Shown: positions 33,719 through 41,221, counted from the stretch's first letter. The stretch: DNA of 42,288 bases from Leclercia adecarboxylata (GCF_023639785.1 NZ_CP098326.1:1-42288); one strand, 5' to 3'. The notes: generated by a model not told the origin, from the letters alone. Program-made: numbers and translations.

Positions 33719-34145
33719 GCCGATACCGGCAATTTTTCGGGCAGCGGTATTGCCTCCCGATGATTTAATTATCGGTGATTATGCCTTCAAAGTCAATATA
33801 AGTACGGAATATATTTACCTGTTTTTATGCCCGTCAGGGCATGGAAGGCGACCGCGCCGGACTCCACCGGACACCGGCCGCAAATCGCCGGAAACTGCGG
33901 CGCTGACCGGCGCGCCCGGCCAACCCCCCTCCCTGCTAAGCCATAGCCCAGCTCGCCGCCACGCAGCTGCCGCACGTCCCCCACGGGGGTGCGCAGTGGG
34001 CGCCGCGCGCCTGCGCGCGGGAACGGCGGCCCGCCTGCGGGTCGCGGCGCCGTACTGCGAGTTACCGGGCGCCACGCGGCCGGTTACGGGGGACACCGCA
34101 CCGCACGGCCAGCGCCCCGCTGAGCTGCACGATCCACGGATAATG
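33719..34145 (-). repeat. CUP-6 element
   Basis: Full element; -35 TTGACT (33796-33791), -10 GATAAT (33773-33768). Shares with CUP-8 the variant CACCGGCCGCAAATCG and AGCCCAGCTCGCC, so these two are sister copies. It extends, like CUP-1 and the inverted copy, to GATCCACGGATAA. Confidence 0.92.
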
Positions 34146-34319
34146 CAAAGTAGGTTGTAGGGGAAGTGGCCGTCAGCTGGGGAAGGGGTTGTCAAGCGCA
34201 GCGCGGAGGCCGCAGGCCGGAGGCGTCAGTGACAGCTGCCCGCAGGGGCGAGACGCGTAGCGGCTCGATGCGCAGCACAGCAGAACGGCCCCGGAGGGGT
34301 GACGTCCGGGGTTCCGCTT
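34146..34319. repeat. Spacer and GC-rich module-border repeat, copy 5
   Basis: Copy 5 lies at 34194-34312, after about 45 bp of unique DNA. No gene seen. Confidence 0.8.
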
Positions 34320-34544
34320 TTAAGCATTTTTGAATGCTCTGGCGATACCGCTGATGCAGAATAAAATCACACCTGTGCCGCCTGTAACACCGAAAGTGGA
34401 AACCCAGGCATTCCACGCGTGTTTCATGCTTGCGCCGTCTCCCGGCTGAAAATAGTTCCAGTACACCATGCCAGCGATCACTGATATAGCTATGCAGACA
34501 ACCGCCCAGGCTAACTTTAGATTTTCCTTCGTTGATGCTTTCAT
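34320..34544 (-). CDS. Two-pass membrane protein, third gene of the GTGAC operon
   Basis: About 74 aa from ATG 34544 (AAGGTGG upstream; GTG 34553 possible). Segments at about 10-28 (LAWAVVCIAISVIAGMVYW) and 48-68 (FGVTGGTGVILFCISGIA). The family is unknown. It ends just before border repeat copy 5. Confidence 0.5.
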   Translation of the reverse strand: MKASTKENLKLAWAVVCIAISVIAGMVYWNYFQPGDGASMKHAWNAWVSTFGVTGGTGVILFCISGIARAFKNA

Positions 34545-34554
34545 ACCTGCCACC

Positions 34555-34809
34555 TTATTCAGATACGTTAATGCTCAGCTTTTCTGCCAGCTTTTCGCCA
34601 GATAAAAAAACGCATATCCATTTCCCGGTCACTAAGAAAACGGACGTCGCCGCTCGTCCTTCAATATCTGACCTGTCCTCAGTGTGGGATATTAACTCGC
34701 GCTGGATGATGTGCGTCTCGCCTCTATCATCCTTTACGGCGATTAAACCCCCTATAGAACAGGGATTGCTACTACTAATGTTGGTGCTGTTTTCGATTTT
34801 GTTCAGCAT
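34555..34809 (-). CDS. 84-aa protein, second gene of the GTGAC operon
   Basis: ATG 34809 with GAGGGA upstream. Product with GGLIAVKDDRGETHIIQRELISHTEDRSDIEGR then a hydrophobic strand VFLVTGKWICVFLSG. The family is unknown. The gap to the upstream gene is 13 bases and to the downstream gene about 10, so it is one transcript. Confidence 0.5.
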   Translation of the reverse strand: MLNKIENSTNISSSNPCSIGGLIAVKDDRGETHIIQRELISHTEDRSDIEGRAATSVFLVTGKWICVFLSGEKLAEKLSINVSE

Positions 34810-34822
34810 AGTTTTCCCTCAA

Positions 34823-35197
34823 CTATTGCGATGTAAGCGACTTAAAGAAATCAGACGCCTTGAGAATATCGCTATCCTGGAAGGCGGGGAACGTCGCTTC
34901 TGTCAGCTCCTGCGCGCTATCTGCCCGTATAACGGTTTCATCGCGGATCATCGTTCGCTTAACGCCATCAGCCTGTTTTTTGCTGAATGAATGGCGAAAA
35001 ACAACCGTATACTTGCCGCCATTATCCTGATGAACAGCAGTATCCCAGCGATGATTACCCTGTTTGCGAAAGTGGTGATAGATTTGCTGGCCGTAGCGCT
35101 CCTGATCGGAATTACGGTAATCGAACATTAACAGTTCCAAAAGCATTAACCGGGCTGGCAATTGCCAGGCGGTTGGTTGTTGAAGTGTCGCTAACAT
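34823..35197 (-). CDS. 124-aa protein, first gene of the GTGAC operon
   Basis: ATG 35197 behind AGGAGGAACT. Basic soluble protein (LMLLELLMFDYRNSDQERYGQQIYHHFRKQGNHRWDTAVHQDNGGKYTVVFRHSFSKKQ). The family is not recognised. Unlike its neighbours it has no CUP; a GCGTGAC-type palindrome lies directly upstream at 35210-35224, pointing to control by the product of 26254-26595. Confidence 0.55.
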   Translation of the reverse strand: MLATLQQPTAWQLPARLMLLELLMFDYRNSDQERYGQQIYHHFRKQGNHRWDTAVHQDNGGKYTVVFRHSFSKKQADGVKRTMIRDETVIRADSAQELTEATFPAFQDSDILKASDFFKSLTSQ

Positions 35198-35209
35198 AGT
35201 TCCTCCTGA

Positions 35210-35224
35210 GCGTGACGGTCACGA
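35210..35224. promoter_or_regulatory. GCGTGACGGTCACGA operator
   Basis: Seven-bp arms with one mismatch to the perfect palindromes at 26215 and 26330. It lies four bases upstream of the ribosome site of the 124-aa gene and next to a GGCGGGC-AAT-GCCCGCC terminator (about 35229-35245) of the ardB gene. Confidence 0.7.
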
Positions 35225-35254
35225 TAAGGCGGGCATTGCCCGCCTGGTTATCAG

Positions 35255-35680
35255 TTAATCAATGGCACGATAAATGCGGTTCTGGCTTTCTATCTCCAGC
35301 GTATTCACGTACTCACGCAACAGGTGATACCGGTTAGCCATCGTTTCGTTCAGCTCGGCTTTGCCTTCTTCATATGCCAGCCCGCAAAAGTAGCTGTAGG
35401 CGTACAGGCAAACAATAATCCCCACTTCGCGCGGGCTGCATTCATCTTCAAAATAGTTAGGCAACGAGAGCCAAAGAGAGTGGGGCGCTTCGATAAAAAA
35501 TGCGCCATTACTGGCCTGTAGATACTCCCAATAGCCACCCTGGTAGTCTTTAGCGTAACGATTAAGAAAGGACTGAATGAAGTGATCAGCGCTGAAAAAG
35601 GCGTTGTGAAAGGCTGCTGGCATGAAGTTCATGCGGGCGTTTTCAGAAATGTAGCGAGCGGTGATTTCGATAGTTTCCAT
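35255..35680 (-). CDS. ardB: ArdB/KlcA-family antirestriction protein
   Basis: 141 aa. Family hallmarks: ARMNFMPAAFHNAFFSADHFIQSFLNRYAKDYQGGYWEYLQASNGAFFIEAP near residues 15-65, REVGIIVCLYAYSYF near 95, and the C-terminal YHLLREYVNTLEIESQNRIYRAID. ArdB proteins counter type I restriction by a mechanism different from ArdA and lack strong DNA mimicry. CUP-7 drives it and a hairpin terminator follows. Confidence 0.93.
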   Translation of the reverse strand: METIEITARYISENARMNFMPAAFHNAFFSADHFIQSFLNRYAKDYQGGYWEYLQASNGAFFIEAPHSLWLSLPNYFEDECSPREVGIIVCLYAYSYFCGLAYEEGKAELNETMANRYHLLREYVNTLEIESQNRIYRAID

Positions 35681-35696
35681 GATACTTCCTCTTTAA

Positions 35697-35803
35697 GCCG
35701 ATACCGGCAATGGTTAAGTGGCAGGCACATCACCTGCCACGTTTTAAATTATCGAATAAAGGTGCGCATAAGTCAATATTTGTACGAATTATATTTACAC
35801 ATA
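35697..35803 (-). repeat. CUP-7, short diverged element (ardB promoter)
   Basis: -35 TTGACT (35776-35771), 17 bp, -10 GATAAT (35753-35748) are intact. The leader keeps only GCCGATACCGGCAA and replaces the middle by a GTGGCAGG-CACATCA-CCTGCCAC hairpin. No GC half. The most diverged CUP here. Confidence 0.88.
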
Positions 35804-35832
35804 TTGCTTAATTGTCTTGCGTGGCCATCACG

Positions 35833-37110
35833 TTATACCCCTTCTGCAATGAACTTTTTAAAGGCCCGCAGCGTCCCCACAATACGCGACCGGGTTTGCT
35901 CGTCGCCGTCGCGCAGCTGCTCCAGTTTCTCAACGACCGCTATTTGTGGCAGGCCGGTTTCCTCTTTGAGCTTCACGATCCCCGCATTGAATTTCAGCAA
36001 CGTTGTATCCGGGACTTCATCGCCCAGGTAAGGGCGCAGCCACGCGCATTCTGCGAACGGGTCAACCAGCCGCTGTAACTCAATAGCCGTTGCTTCCAGC
36101 GCGCGGCGGTCGGTTCTGATGGTGCCGGTTTGCGGATCTACACAAATGTCATGCCAGTTTTCATGCACAAAGCTGTCTCTGTAGTGAAAACCGTTCTCGC
36201 CCTGTTCGGCGCAGGCCAGGAGACTGACAATTGAATCCAGCGGCCGCGTTTGCAGCATCCGGGCCGTCGCCATCCCCATAGCATTAACCATGATCCCATG
36301 AAGCCCCAGCGCTTCCTGGCGGTATTCGGCGGCAATATCATCCTGCGCTATATCCAGCCAGCGCATGGCGCCTGACCAGGCAGACCATAGCTTTTCGGCC
36401 GCGTCGCGCTGCTGAAGCGTAGGCTCGCTACTGGCGCGCAGGCTGAGCATCTTTTTGGTGGCATCATTAAGCGCCTTAAAACTGATAAGGCGTGAGCTTT
36501 TCGCGGGAACGGCGTTATGTTCAAAATCGACCGCCCCTGCAAGGCCGGAAACATTTTGCGCCAGGTACATCGCCAGCTGGTTAACCGGGTCGTTGTTGTT
36601 GTAAGCCATGCTGATCGCTGCTGCTGGTTTGCTGGCGTTGTTGTTAATGTCAGCAAAAAACTGCTGGCGCATTTCAAGCGGCAGGCCAACCGTCAACAAC
36701 AGGCTGATAGTGTCGCCGGTGTTTGCGTAGTCCCGGACAAAATCCATGATGCCCAGCGCCCTGTGCTGTCCGTCGAATAACTTCAGATCGGCTTCCATTG
36801 GGATTTTCAGGATACCCACAGATGGCGACAGTTCGCTGGGAAGGAAATCTACGGCAATATCAATATTTCCGGTGATCGAGGGCAGAATATACGGCTTTCC
36901 GCTGCCGGTGGCATCGGCAACATAATTTCTGATTTTACGCGCGCGCGTTCTGTTTGCTTCGCGCTGGCTGCGGGCCATTACATCGCCCTGATCATCCATT
37001 GCCAGAAGGCGGCGTAAAACAGCCATTGGCACTGTCAGCATGTACTGTTCAACGCCACCCTGGACGCCGCGTGTTGCCGGTAATTCGAAAAAATAGTTAT
37101 CAGTATTCAT
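35833..37110 (-). CDS. DndB-like DGQHR-domain protein
   Basis: 425 aa from ATG 37110 (AAGGAA upstream; GTG 37125 is an alternative). The defining motif is LKLFDGQHRALGIMDFV near residue 115, preceded by NRTRARKIRNYV (residues 57-68) and followed by QQFFADINNNASKPAAAI near 160, i.e. the DGQHR/DndB family. In Dnd phosphorothioation systems DndB is a DNA-binding, ATP-hydrolysing regulator. No dndCDE genes are present here, so it stands alone as the second gene after CUP-8. A role against recipient DNA-modification defences is an inference. Confidence 0.8.
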   Translation of the reverse strand: MNTDNYFFELPATRGVQGGVEQYMLTVPMAVLRRLLAMDDQGDVMARSQREANRTRARKIRNYVADATGSGKPYILPSITGNIDIAVDFLPSELSPSVGILKIPMEADLKLFDGQHRALGIMDFVRDYANTGDTISLLLTVGLPLEMRQQFFADINNNASKPAAAISMAYNNNDPVNQLAMYLAQNVSGLAGAVDFEHNAVPAKSSRLISFKALNDATKKMLSLRASSEPTLQQRDAAEKLWSAWSGAMRWLDIAQDDIAAEYRQEALGLHGIMVNAMGMATARMLQTRPLDSIVSLLACAEQGENGFHYRDSFVHENWHDICVDPQTGTIRTDRRALEATAIELQRLVDPFAECAWLRPYLGDEVPDTTLLKFNAGIVKLKEETGLPQIAVVEKLEQLRDGDEQTRSRIVGTLRAFKKFIAEGV

Positions 37111-37131
37111 TTCAGGTTCCTTCACATTTAG

Positions 37132-37152
37132 TTGATGCCCGGCCTTAACCGG
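37132..37152 (-). other. GC hairpin between CUP-8 genes
   Basis: GCCCGG-TTAAGG-CCGGGC with no U-tract leftward; a weak or leaky terminator or mRNA spacer like those between other CUP-module genes. Confidence 0.5.
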
Positions 37153-37161
37153 GCGAAAAGG

Positions 37162-37539
37162 TTAGCGATCGAGAAGCATTTTTTTGACGTCGGCGCGCCA
37201 GTTAAGCGAATCGAAATAAACGAGAAATTCTTCATGTGAAGGAACAGCATCACGCGCAAACATAAACTGATGCGCGGAAAGCCAGCAATCGTCCTGCTCG
37301 GTGAATACCTGAATGTCCGGTGCGCCATCGGTTGAAGTGATCTCAGCGTACCAGGGGAAAACAGCACACATCATGTCCTCGTCCGGCTCGCCGCCATTCA
37401 CTTCATCCTGGACGTGGAACCATACATAACCAATTGCCAGGGCAGGTTCGCCATTTTGGGCCGGTTTCAGTGAGGTCAATTCCGGGTTACTGACAAACCA
37501 GTTGAGATTAAAAAACTGGTGGGGGGTTAATAAACGCAT
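37162..37539 (-). CDS. Acidic 125-aa protein, first gene of CUP-8 module
   Basis: ATG 37539 with AAGGAGATAT upstream. Strongly acidic, aromatic-rich (VWFHVQDEVNGGEPDEDMMCAVFPWYAEITSTDGAPDIQVFTEQDDCWLSAHQF). The family is not recognised. Its charge and its place directly behind a CUP promoter suit a DNA-mimic or inhibitor, but nothing in the sequence proves it. Confidence 0.6.
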   Translation of the reverse strand: MRLLTPHQFFNLNWFVSNPELTSLKPAQNGEPALAIGYVWFHVQDEVNGGEPDEDMMCAVFPWYAEITSTDGAPDIQVFTEQDDCWLSAHQFMFARDAVPSHEEFLVYFDSLNWRADVKKMLLDR

Positions 37540-37553
37540 ATATCTCCTTAGCT

Positions 37554-37930
37554 GCCGATACCGGCAATTTTTCGGGCGGCGGTGTTGCCTCCCGATGATT
37601 TAATTATCGGTGATTATGCCTTTAAAGTCAATACAAGTACGGAATATATTTACCTGTTTTTATGCCCGTCAGGGCATGGAAGGCGACCGCGCCGGACTCC
37701 ACCGGACACCGGCCGCAAATCGCCGGAAACTGCGGCGCTGACCGGCGCGCCCGGCCAACCCCCCTCCCTGCTAAGCCATAGCCCAGCTCGCCGCCACGCA
37801 GCTGCCGCACGTCCCCCACGGGGGTGCGCAGTGGGCGCCGCGCGCCTGCGCGCGGGAACGGCGGCCCGCCTGCGGGTCGCGGCGCCGTACTGCGAGTTAC
37901 CGGGCGCCACGCGGCCGGTTACGGGGGACA
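37554..37930 (-). repeat. CUP-8 element
   Basis: Full element; -35 TTGACT (37631-37626), -10 GATAAT (37608-37603). It ends at GGTTACGGGGGACATTAAG; beyond it the plasmid changes to rightward genes (mucAB). Confidence 0.92.
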
Positions 37931-38077
37931 TTAAGTAAGCAGGAAGCCATCTAAACACTATATATAGCGTTCGCCGGCAGCTGAAAAAGCACTACATATA
38001 GTAGCGAAGCGGTAAAACTTGCCAACCTGACCATAACAGCGATACTGTATAAATAAACAGTGATTTGGAAGATCGCT
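37931..38077 (+). promoter_or_regulatory. mucAB promoter with LexA (SOS) box
   Basis: LexA box CTG-TATAAATAAA-CAG at 38045-38060, within TACTG...CAGTG. -35 TTGCCA about 18 bp before TACTGT, so LexA would cover the -10. Upstream is a pair of related ACTATATATAGCG / ACTACATATAGTAGCG sequences of unknown role (37964-38005). Confidence 0.85.
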
Positions 38078-38518
38078 ATGAAGGTCGAAATTTTTGAAAA
38101 CTCCGGCGCCTGCCGGGTACACAGCATCCCGTTTTATCTGCAAAGAATTTCTGCCGGGTTCCCCAGCCCGGCGCAGGGCTACGAAAAGCAAGAGCTAAAC
38201 CTGCATGAATATTGCGTTCGCCACCCTTCGGCAACTTACTTTCTGCGGGTTTCCGGCTCGTCGATGGAAGATGGCCGTATCCACGATGGTGACGTACTGG
38301 TTGTGGATCGCTCGCTGACGGCCAGCCACGGCTCAATCGTAGTCGCCTGCATCCACAATGAATTTACCGTGAAGCGGTTATTGCTGAAGCCCAGACCCTG
38401 CCTGATGCCGATGAACAAGGATTTCCCTGTCTATTACATCGACCCGGAGAATGAGAGCGTCGAAATCTGGGGAGTGGTTACGCATTCCCTTATCGAGCAT
38501 CCGGTATGTTTGCGCTGA
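38078..38518 (+). CDS. mucA: MucA, UmuD-type SOS mutagenesis protein
   Basis: 146 aa from ATG 38078. RecA-assisted self-cleavage site Ala26-Gly27 (RISAGFPSPAQ) with the catalytic pair Ser62 (SGSSM) and Lys99 (FTVKR), all at the published MucA positions. The processed form joins MucB to make error-prone polymerase V-like (RI). LexA-controlled. Its end overlaps mucB by 13 bases. Confidence 0.95.
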   Translation: MKVEIFENSGACRVHSIPFYLQRISAGFPSPAQGYEKQELNLHEYCVRHPSATYFLRVSGSSMEDGRIHDGDVLVVDRSLTASHGSIVVACIHNEFTVKRLLLKPRPCLMPMNKDFPVYYIDPENESVEIWGVVTHSLIEHPVCLR

Positions 38519-39771
38519 TTGATGTAAATGGCATGTACGCCAGCTGTGAGCAGGCATTTCGGCCCGATCTGGCAAACCGCGCGGTGGCCGTTTTATCCAA
38601 CAACGATGGCAACATTGTGGCCCGCAATTATCTGGCGAAGAAAGCGGGCCTGAAAATGGGCGATCCGTACTTTAAAGTCAGGCCCATAATCGAGCGTCAT
38701 AACGTCGCTATTTTCAGCTCGAATTACACGCTCTACGCTTCCATGTCGGCCCGGTTCGCGGCTGTGGTTGAGTCCCTTGCTACCCGCGTCGAACAATATT
38801 CTATTGACGAACTATTTGTTGACTGCAAAGGGATAGCGGCCGCAATGAGCCTTGACGCGTTCGGGCGCCAGCTGCGCGAGGAAGTCAGGCGACACACCAC
38901 GCTGGTATGCGGAGTCGGTATTGCCCGCACTAAGACGCTGGCGAAGCTGTGTAACCACGCGGCAAAAACATGGCCCGCTACTGGCGGGGTGGTTGCTCTG
39001 GATGATGGCGCCAGACTGAAAAAATTAATGAGCATCCTGCCGGTGGCAGAAGTCTGGGGAGTCGGCCATCGTACAGAAAAGGCGCTCGCTACTATGGGGA
39101 TCAAAACGGTGCTGGATTTAGCCAGGGCAGATACACGCCTAATCCGTAAAACGTTCGGCGTTGTGCTTGAAAGAACGGTACGGGAGCTGCGCGGCGAGGC
39201 TTGCTTCAGCTTGGAAGAAAGCCCTCCGGCGAAGCAACAGATCGTTGTTTCACGTTCATTCGGCCAACGCGTTGAAGCCCTGGCGGATATGCAGCAGGCT
39301 ATCACCGGATTTGCTGCGCGCGCAGCTGAAAAACTGCGTGGTGAGCGACAATACTGCCGTGTCATAAACGTCTTTATCCGCACCAGTCCTTATTCGGTGC
39401 GTGATACACAATATGCCAACCAGGCAACCGAAAAACTGACGGTGGCAACCCAGGACAGCCGCACGATAATTCAGGCGGCACAAACCGCACTGGCGCGAAT
39501 CTGGCGGGATGATATTGCGTATGCAAAAGCAGGGATCATGCTGGCAGATTTCAGCGGGAAGGAGGCCCAGCTGGATTTATTCGACTCGGCTACGCCTTCA
39601 GCTGGCAGTGAGGCGTTAATGGCTGTTCTTGACGGTATAAACCAGCGTGGAAAGAGCCAGCTGTTTTTTGCAGGCCAGGGCATAGATAACACCTTTGCTA
39701 TGCGGCGTCAGATGTTGTCACCTGATTACACGACAGACTGGCGCTCGATACCGACAGCAACCATCAAATAA
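38506..39771 (+). CDS. mucB: MucB, UmuC-type Y-family DNA polymerase
   Basis: 421 aa. Catalytic carboxylates in FALIDVNGMYASCE (Asp6) and YSIDELFVD (Asp101/Glu102). The little-finger domain follows from about 240, and the C-terminal QLDLFDS beta-clamp-binding motif is near 360. With cleaved MucA it carries out translesion synthesis; pKM101 mucAB is the basis of the mutator effect in Ames strains. Complete. Confidence 0.95.
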   Translation: MFALIDVNGMYASCEQAFRPDLANRAVAVLSNNDGNIVARNYLAKKAGLKMGDPYFKVRPIIERHNVAIFSSNYTLYASMSARFAAVVESLATRVEQYSIDELFVDCKGIAAAMSLDAFGRQLREEVRRHTTLVCGVGIARTKTLAKLCNHAAKTWPATGGVVALDDGARLKKLMSILPVAEVWGVGHRTEKALATMGIKTVLDLARADTRLIRKTFGVVLERTVRELRGEACFSLEESPPAKQQIVVSRSFGQRVEALADMQQAITGFAARAAEKLRGERQYCRVINVFIRTSPYSVRDTQYANQATEKLTVATQDSRTIIQAAQTALARIWRDDIAYAKAGIMLADFSGKEAQLDLFDSATPSAGSEALMAVLDGINQRGKSQLFFAGQGIDNTFAMRRQMLSPDYTTDWRSIPTATIK

Positions 39772-39915
39772 TTACCGGCGCCGCGCGCGGGCCGGTCAAC
39801 CCCTCAACCGGCCGAAACGAGTTTCGGCACGGTATCGCGGTTTTCGCTTAAAGCCGTTTCCTCTGTATAAAAGATCAGCTAAATTATGTGTATTGCACAA
39901 TACATATATGGGAGG
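39772..39915 (+). promoter_or_regulatory. Control region of the SprT-like gene with GTGTATTG palindrome, copy 5
   Basis: After a GC-rich stretch with CCGGCCGAAACGAGTTTCGGC (a stem), the region becomes AT-rich: CTGTATAAAAGATC, TAAATT, then GTGTATTG-CA-CAATACAT (39888-39905), then GGAGG (39910-39914). The palindrome sits between probable promoter and ribosome site, as an operator would. Confidence 0.65.
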
Positions 39916-39921
39916 TTAACA

Positions 39922-40707
39922 GTGACTTTGCCTACGCCCGAAACCTACGATGAACTTCAGAAAGCCTACGATTTTTTTAATGAGAAGCTGTTCAGCAACG
40001 AGCTGCCGCCATGCCTGATAACGTTGCAGCGTGAGAAGCGAACGTATGGCTATTGTTCCTTCAAGCGCTTCGTCGGCCGCGAAAGTGGGGAAACAGTAGA
40101 CGAGATCGCCATGAACCCGGTGTATTTCTCGATCAGAACGATAAAGGCCACGCTTTCAACTCTGGTGCATGAAATGGTTCACCAGTGGCAATTCCATTTT
40201 GGCGAGCCTGGCCGCCGTGGCTACCACAACAAAGAGTGGGCTGCACGGATGGAAAGAGTAGGGTTGATGCCTTCAGATACCGGCGAACCAGGAGGCAAGA
40301 AAGTGGGCCAAAGCATGACCCATTATATTATCGCCGGTGGGCCTTTCGATATGGCCTGTGATGAACTGCTGACGGGCCATTTCCGGCTTTCCTGGATGGA
40401 CAGATTTCCACCTTACCAGCCTAAGCCCGGCGCTGTGTTGAGTCCCACGGGGAAAGGCTATGTTGACGACGACGAAGATGATAGCGAACACGAACTGGAG
40501 GAAGGCCGCGACCCGGTTGAACTCGACGACGAGATCATAGAAGCAATGCGATTTGTGGCGCCACCGCCAGAAGCACCAGTGAATAAAACTAACCGGGAAA
40601 AGTACAGCTGCCCGGTGTGTCATATCAACCTTTGGGGGAAACCGGGTATTGTGGTGTACTGCGGCGGGGAGCATTGCGAAAAGGCACAGCTGGTAGTTAT
40701 AAAGTAA
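39922..40707 (+). CDS. SprT-like zinc metalloprotease
   Basis: 261 aa from GTG 39922, seven bases after GGAGG. The ATG at 39886 lies upstream of and in the operator and would add 12 unlike residues. Metal-binding motif HEMVH at 83-87 (LVHEMVHQWQFHFGEPG), followed by GYHNKEWAARMERVGLMP, as in SprT/Spartan. An acidic stretch (DDDEDDSEHELEEG) lies near 185. A C-terminal zinc ribbon is CPVCHINLWGKPGIVVYCGGEHC (about 231-253). Spartan relatives cleave proteins crosslinked to DNA. Next to mucAB it may aid repair of the incoming or damaged plasmid; inference. Confidence 0.85.
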   Translation: MTLPTPETYDELQKAYDFFNEKLFSNELPPCLITLQREKRTYGYCSFKRFVGRESGETVDEIAMNPVYFSIRTIKATLSTLVHEMVHQWQFHFGEPGRRGYHNKEWAARMERVGLMPSDTGEPGGKKVGQSMTHYIIAGGPFDMACDELLTGHFRLSWMDRFPPYQPKPGAVLSPTGKGYVDDDEDDSEHELEEGRDPVELDDEIIEAMRFVAPPPEAPVNKTNREKYSCPVCHINLWGKPGIVVYCGGEHCEKAQLVVIK

Positions 40708-40730
40708 AAGCCCGTAAGGGCTTTACTTTC
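40703..40730. terminator. Bidirectional terminator
   Basis: AGTAAAAGCCC-GTAA-GGGCTTTACT between converging genes. Confidence 0.85.
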
Positions 40731-41205
40731 TTACACGTTTCTTAGCCGACTTTAAATTAGACTCTTTATAGGCTATTTCATGTTTTAGGCGATCAGCCTG
40801 AAATTTGATTAATTCCCGTATATGCAATTCGCTACTTACTCTGGGATTGTTCTTTTTGAACTCCAGTACAGTTAAATCATCAGCGGCTTTAAGCCGGGAA
40901 TAAGTTTCTTTAAGCCCGGATAACTCTTTTTCTAATACCTGTATCTCATGTGGAGTATAAGAAGGGCGATATTTTGAGTAACGCGGTTCCGCCTTCTTTT
41001 TTTCCTCGTTATTAGGTAGCAGATAGGTAGCTATCAGAATAAATACTGCGCCACAAAAAACGAGTGTGGGCGCTGTAGGTAGGGAAAGCAAATAGTTTAA
41101 TAATCCTGACTCTGGATTATCAGAAACGTTATTGCTGACTTGGTAAGCTGCGCTTAATGCAACAACAGCCATAAAATAGCAGAAGCTGGATAAAACACTT
41201 TTCAT
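40723..41205 (-). CDS. Membrane protein with coiled coil, downstream of the ArdK-like gene
   Basis: 160 aa, ATG 41205 with GAGGTAAGT upstream. Two membrane segments (about 4-22 and 46-66, PTLVFCGAVFILIATYLLP), then a charged cytoplasmic coiled coil (about 85-160, EIQVLEKELSGLKETYSRLKAADD...). The family is unknown. It lies 16 bases after the repressor gene, so it shares its autoregulated promoter. Confidence 0.6.
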   Translation of the reverse strand: MKSVLSSFCYFMAVVALSAAYQVSNNVSDNPESGLLNYLLSLPTAPTLVFCGAVFILIATYLLPNNEEKKKAEPRYSKYRPSYTPHEIQVLEKELSGLKETYSRLKAADDLTVLEFKKNNPRVSSELHIRELIKFQADRLKHEIAYKESNLKSAKKRVRK

Positions 41206-41221
41206 ACTTACCTCGCTTCGT

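Noticed and set aside
27310..38000. Recurrent open frames of 100-140 codons inside every CUP element on both strands (e.g. 27310-27705, 29815-30186, 31973-32386, 33750-34160, 37582-37938 and their antisense partners)
   Set aside because: They recur only because the GC-rich DNA is repeated, lack ribosome sites, start inside the promoter, and their ends depend on where each repeat is truncated.
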